A stretch of DNA of 64,000 nt, taken from positions 124,001 through 188,000 of the forward strand of contig CAJTER010000001.1 of NCBI GenBank assembly GCA_910575405.1. The letters run 5' to 3'. The position numbers and the translations under genes are program-made. This stretch comes from Clostridia bacterium (lineage in GTDB: Bacteria > Bacillota > Clostridia > Peptostreptococcales > Anaerovoracaceae). Each line of letters opens with the position of its first letter. Positions within the stretch are counted from its first letter, which is position 1. Of this stretch, positions 62,247 to 64,000 are shown piece by piece. The notes under the pieces are model-generated. The model worked only from the letters and a program-made list of their open reading frames with translations, had not been told where the DNA came from and searched no databases.

Positions 62247-63341
62247 TCAGCACACCGACAATATACTGATCGGCTCTGTCCGGTATCCCGGATAATCGTA
62301 TTCCTTTTCCCACCTGGCGCCAAAGAGACCGCATAGGATCTGCATTTCATCAAAGAGCATTTCCATGTGGGATTTTATAGAGGTGCGAATCATATACCCG
62401 GCTGTAAACCTCGCCAAATTTTCCTTTGCCACCAGTTCTGTTGTTCCCAGATTGCGCGATGTGAGGGGAAAGGATGGGTCTTCTGGATCGGCTGCGTAGG
62501 TTCCGGAAGGGATCTCCAGGAGCCAGCTTATTAAGAGTCTGGAGTCTTCCTTTGTCATGGCCAGGGGAATATTGTTTTTCAGAGTTCCTCCCCAAAATCT
62601 GCAAATACGGATGTCCTGGGTTTTCATGAGACGGTATGCGGCCCGTGCCAGGATTTTGACAGCGTTTGCTCTGCCCTTATTAATATCCACAGCAGCATGG
62701 CCTCCTGCCAGCCCTCCTGCACGGATTTTGAAAAAGAGGCTGTCCTTTGAAACCGGCTCCAAAGGGACGTCCTTCGTGTAAGTCCCTCCTAAAACGCTGG
62801 TAGTAGAAAGCTCCGGCTTTCCCTCCTCCATGCTGTCGGTGAAAATCAGCCGCTTGGCGCTCAAGCAGGAATAATCCAGATGCTTTGGGCCGCCTACTCC
62901 CACTTCCTCCTGAACCGTAAAGAGGCATTCCAGGGGCGGATGCTCCAGTTCATCGTCTGCCAGAATCGACAGCATATAGGAAATCCCGTGGCCGCAGTCT
63001 GCGCCCAAAGTCGTGTCCCTTGCTCTTAAAAAGCCATCCTCCGTATAAAGCTGCAGCGGATCTGTTTCAAAATTGTGGTTTGAACCGGGCCTCTTTACAC
63101 ACACCATATCCATGTGCCCCTGGAGCATGACCGGCGCGTGATCCTCATATCCTGGCGCAGCCGGCTTTTTTACGATTACATTCCAGATTTCATCCTGACG
63201 GTGCCACAGCCCTCGCTTCTCCGCAAAGCGGACGATATAGTCGGATAATTCCTTTTCATGAAAGGATTCGTGGGGAATGGCGGCGATTTCCTCAAAGAAC
63301 TTCCGGTAAAGCTTTCCCTCGTGGTTTAAAACGTATTTCAT
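62247..63341 (-). CDS. pepD: PepD-like aminoacyl-histidine dipeptidase lacking its C-terminal part
   Basis: 364 residues from the ATG at 63341 (AAAGGAGG 5 nt upstream). The N-terminal catalytic part is normal for Xaa-His dipeptidase (M20C): MLQGHMDMVC near residue 70, TTLGADCGHG, FTVQEEVGVGG near 137 and TDSMEEG. Normal PepD proteins have about 480 residues. Here the chain stops after YPGYRTEPISILSVC, so about 115 residues are missing, including the region that supplies the last metal-binding His. It may be inactive or a shorter variant. It is the first gene after a near-consensus sigma-54 promoter. Confidence 0.8.
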   Translation of the reverse strand: MKYVLNHEGKLYRKFFEEIAAIPHESFHEKELSDYIVRFAEKRGLWHRQDEIWNVIVKKPAAPGYEDHAPVMLQGHMDMVCVKRPGSNHNFETDPLQLYTEDGFLRARDTTLGADCGHGISYMLSILADDELEHPPLECLFTVQEEVGVGGPKHLDYSCLSAKRLIFTDSMEEGKPELSTTSVLGGTYTKDVPLEPVSKDSLFFKIRAGGLAGGHAAVDINKGRANAVKILARAAYRLMKTQDIRICRFWGGTLKNNIPLAMTKEDSRLLISWLLEIPSGTYAADPEDPSFPLTSRNLGTTELVAKENLARFTAGYMIRTSIKSHMEMLFDEMQILCGLFGARWEKEYDYPGYRTEPISILSVC

Positions 63342-63384
63342 ATGAACCTCCTTTATCCTGTTTGATGGGTATATTAGAATAGAT

Positions 63385-63400
63385 TGCAAGGTCCATGCCA
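63385..63400 (-). promoter_or_regulatory. Sigma-54 promoter of the pepD-like gene
   Basis: On the minus strand TGGCAT-GGACC-TTGCA, one base from the TGGCAC-N5-TTGCW consensus, about 45 bp before the ATG at 63341. Confidence 0.72.
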
Positions 63401-63439
63401 ACCACATGCCAATCAGAAGAAGGCGAGGCTGCAGCCTGC

Positions 63440-63490
63440 AAAAAAAGCTGCCGCGCAAACGGGTTTTCATTCCCGTCTGCACAGCAGCTT
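63440..63490 (-). terminator. Terminator after the small membrane protein gene
   Basis: AAGCTGC (63445-63451) pairs with GCAGCTT (63484-63490), with an inner ACGGG/CCCGT stem. On the minus strand a run of six or more T follows. Confidence 0.75.
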
Positions 63491-63551
63491 TGCTTTTTCT
63501 TCTCAAATATTGATTTACTTCTCGCAAGTTCTCTGCAGGAAGGCTCCTCCT

Positions 63552-63803
63552 TTACTCGCCTCCGCCTCTTCGTTCCTTAATGGACAGCCCCAGGCAGATG
63601 GCAACATAAATGCCTGCCAGGGGTATGGTCAGAGTGCAGATAAAGCCGTACCAGGTTGCATTGTGCATGGTAAACATACTGATGAGCATGGTTACGCCGG
63701 CTGATACGACAAAGGCCTGTTTGTTAAACCCTTTTTTGATAGCTACAACCAGGACTGTGATAGCTACTATCGGGGGCAGCAGCCAGAATACTAGATAGGC
63801 CAT
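63552..63803 (-). CDS. Small membrane protein of unknown function
   Basis: 83 residues with two to three hydrophobic segments: LVFWLLPPIVAITVLVVAI (3-21), a middle segment (about 30-45), and WYGFICTLTIPLAGIYVAICL (51-71). A charged tail follows (IKERRGGGE). I do not recognise the family. It starts 5 bp after the stop of the M20 gene to its right, so the two are probably one operon. It may be a transporter subunit or an accessory factor. Confidence 0.65.
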   Translation of the reverse strand: MAYLVFWLLPPIVAITVLVVAIKKGFNKQAFVVSAGVTMLISMFTMHNATWYGFICTLTIPLAGIYVAICLGLSIKERRGGGE

Positions 63804-63808
63804 AGTTT

Positions 63809-64000
63809 CTAATTCCTTTCAAAATCCGCTTTCATAGCCTGGATCTTTTCTTCATCACTAAAAATTTTGGCAATCTGCAGTGCGAGGATCTGCGCTCCTA
63901 CCGCCAATGCGTTGTGGGCCCGGCCGGTCTTCATGATGTCCGCGAACTCCCTGGTGTGTATTGCAACGTCTTCATCTGCCACCTGCAAGCACGGATGAAA
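63809..64000 (-). CDS. C-terminal part of an M20 family peptidase/amidohydrolase
   Basis: The last 63 codons of a gene that enters from the right edge: FHPCLQVADEDVAIHTREFA, then GRAHNALAVGAQILALQIAK. HP..x.VADEDVAIHTREFA is the ending of M20-type amidohydrolases, where the His belongs to the metal site. The start and most of the protein are outside the window. It is the second M20D-like hydrolase in this sigma-54 region. Confidence 0.7.
   Translation of the reverse strand, partial: FHPCLQVADEDVAIHTREFADIMKTGRAHNALAVGAQILALQIAKIFSDEEKIQAMKADFERN

Overview
The window looks like chromosomal DNA from an anaerobic, low-to-mid GC member of the Bacillota, class Clostridia. A lineage near Anaerovoracaceae (Clostridiales Family XIII) or Lachnospiraceae is my inference from gene content: ribosome sites of the AGGAGG type, a rho-DUF1385-prmC block, a thiSFGHE operon with ThiH rather than ThiO, and sigma-54 control of peptide and amide hydrolases. 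I see no rRNA, tRNA or CRISPR array.

Left arm (1-9.4 kb): the 5' part of a glycine-rich secreted surface protein on the minus strand; an Rpn-family PD-(D/E)XK nuclease/transposase; a solitary JetA-type (Wadjet) protein with no jetB, jetC or jetD beside it; a small type I toxin-antitoxin-like locus whose toxin frame is shifted; an unrecognised coiled-coil protein; pgeF with a TatD-linked radical SAM protein; and a catabolic-type acetolactate synthase. From 9.6 to 20.8 kb come a WYL/SF1 helicase/DUF2726 fusion, the thiS-F-G-H-E thiazole operon behind a terminator-bearing leader, a decayed Rpn fragment, birA-bioY, a NagZ-like glycosidase, a 48-residue zinc-ribbon protein and a second Rpn gene.

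From 20.9 to 34.3 kb nine minus-strand genes form one compact block. It holds two secreted multi-domain proteins built on a molybdopterin-oxidoreductase-like fold, a complete FecCD-type ABC importer, a membrane-anchored Ig-like protein, an ExbB/TolQ channel, its DUF2149 partner and a lipoprotein. This is the best candidate here for an undescribed system: an ExbB-type motor next to a siderophore/heme/corrinoid-class importer and surface proteins, in what appears to be a Gram-positive cell. Just upstream lies a probable free-standing ncRNA gene with its own promoter, hairpins and terminator.

From 36.8 to 48.5 kb runs the purine operon purL-E-C-M-N-F-H-D, followed by a cytidylate-kinase-like gene. 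PurF begins Met-Gly-Gly, so the usual catalytic Cys of the glutaminase domain is absent. Upstream of purL are a hairpin-rich leader and a nested inverted-repeat element. From 49 to 57 kb come two decayed gene fragments, prmC, a DUF1385 protein, rho with a long disordered insert, a membrane-bound LuxR-type regulator, an old-yellow-enzyme family oxidoreductase and a third full-length Rpn gene. The right end (57.5-64 kb) is a sigma-54 regulon: an enhancer-binding protein, M20 hydrolases, an MFS transporter and a C-terminally shortened PepD, with three -24/-12 promoters and three matching palindromes that probably bind the activator.

Rpn elements recur: three full genes, one internal-deletion derivative and one fragment. 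Three of them share the same promoter.
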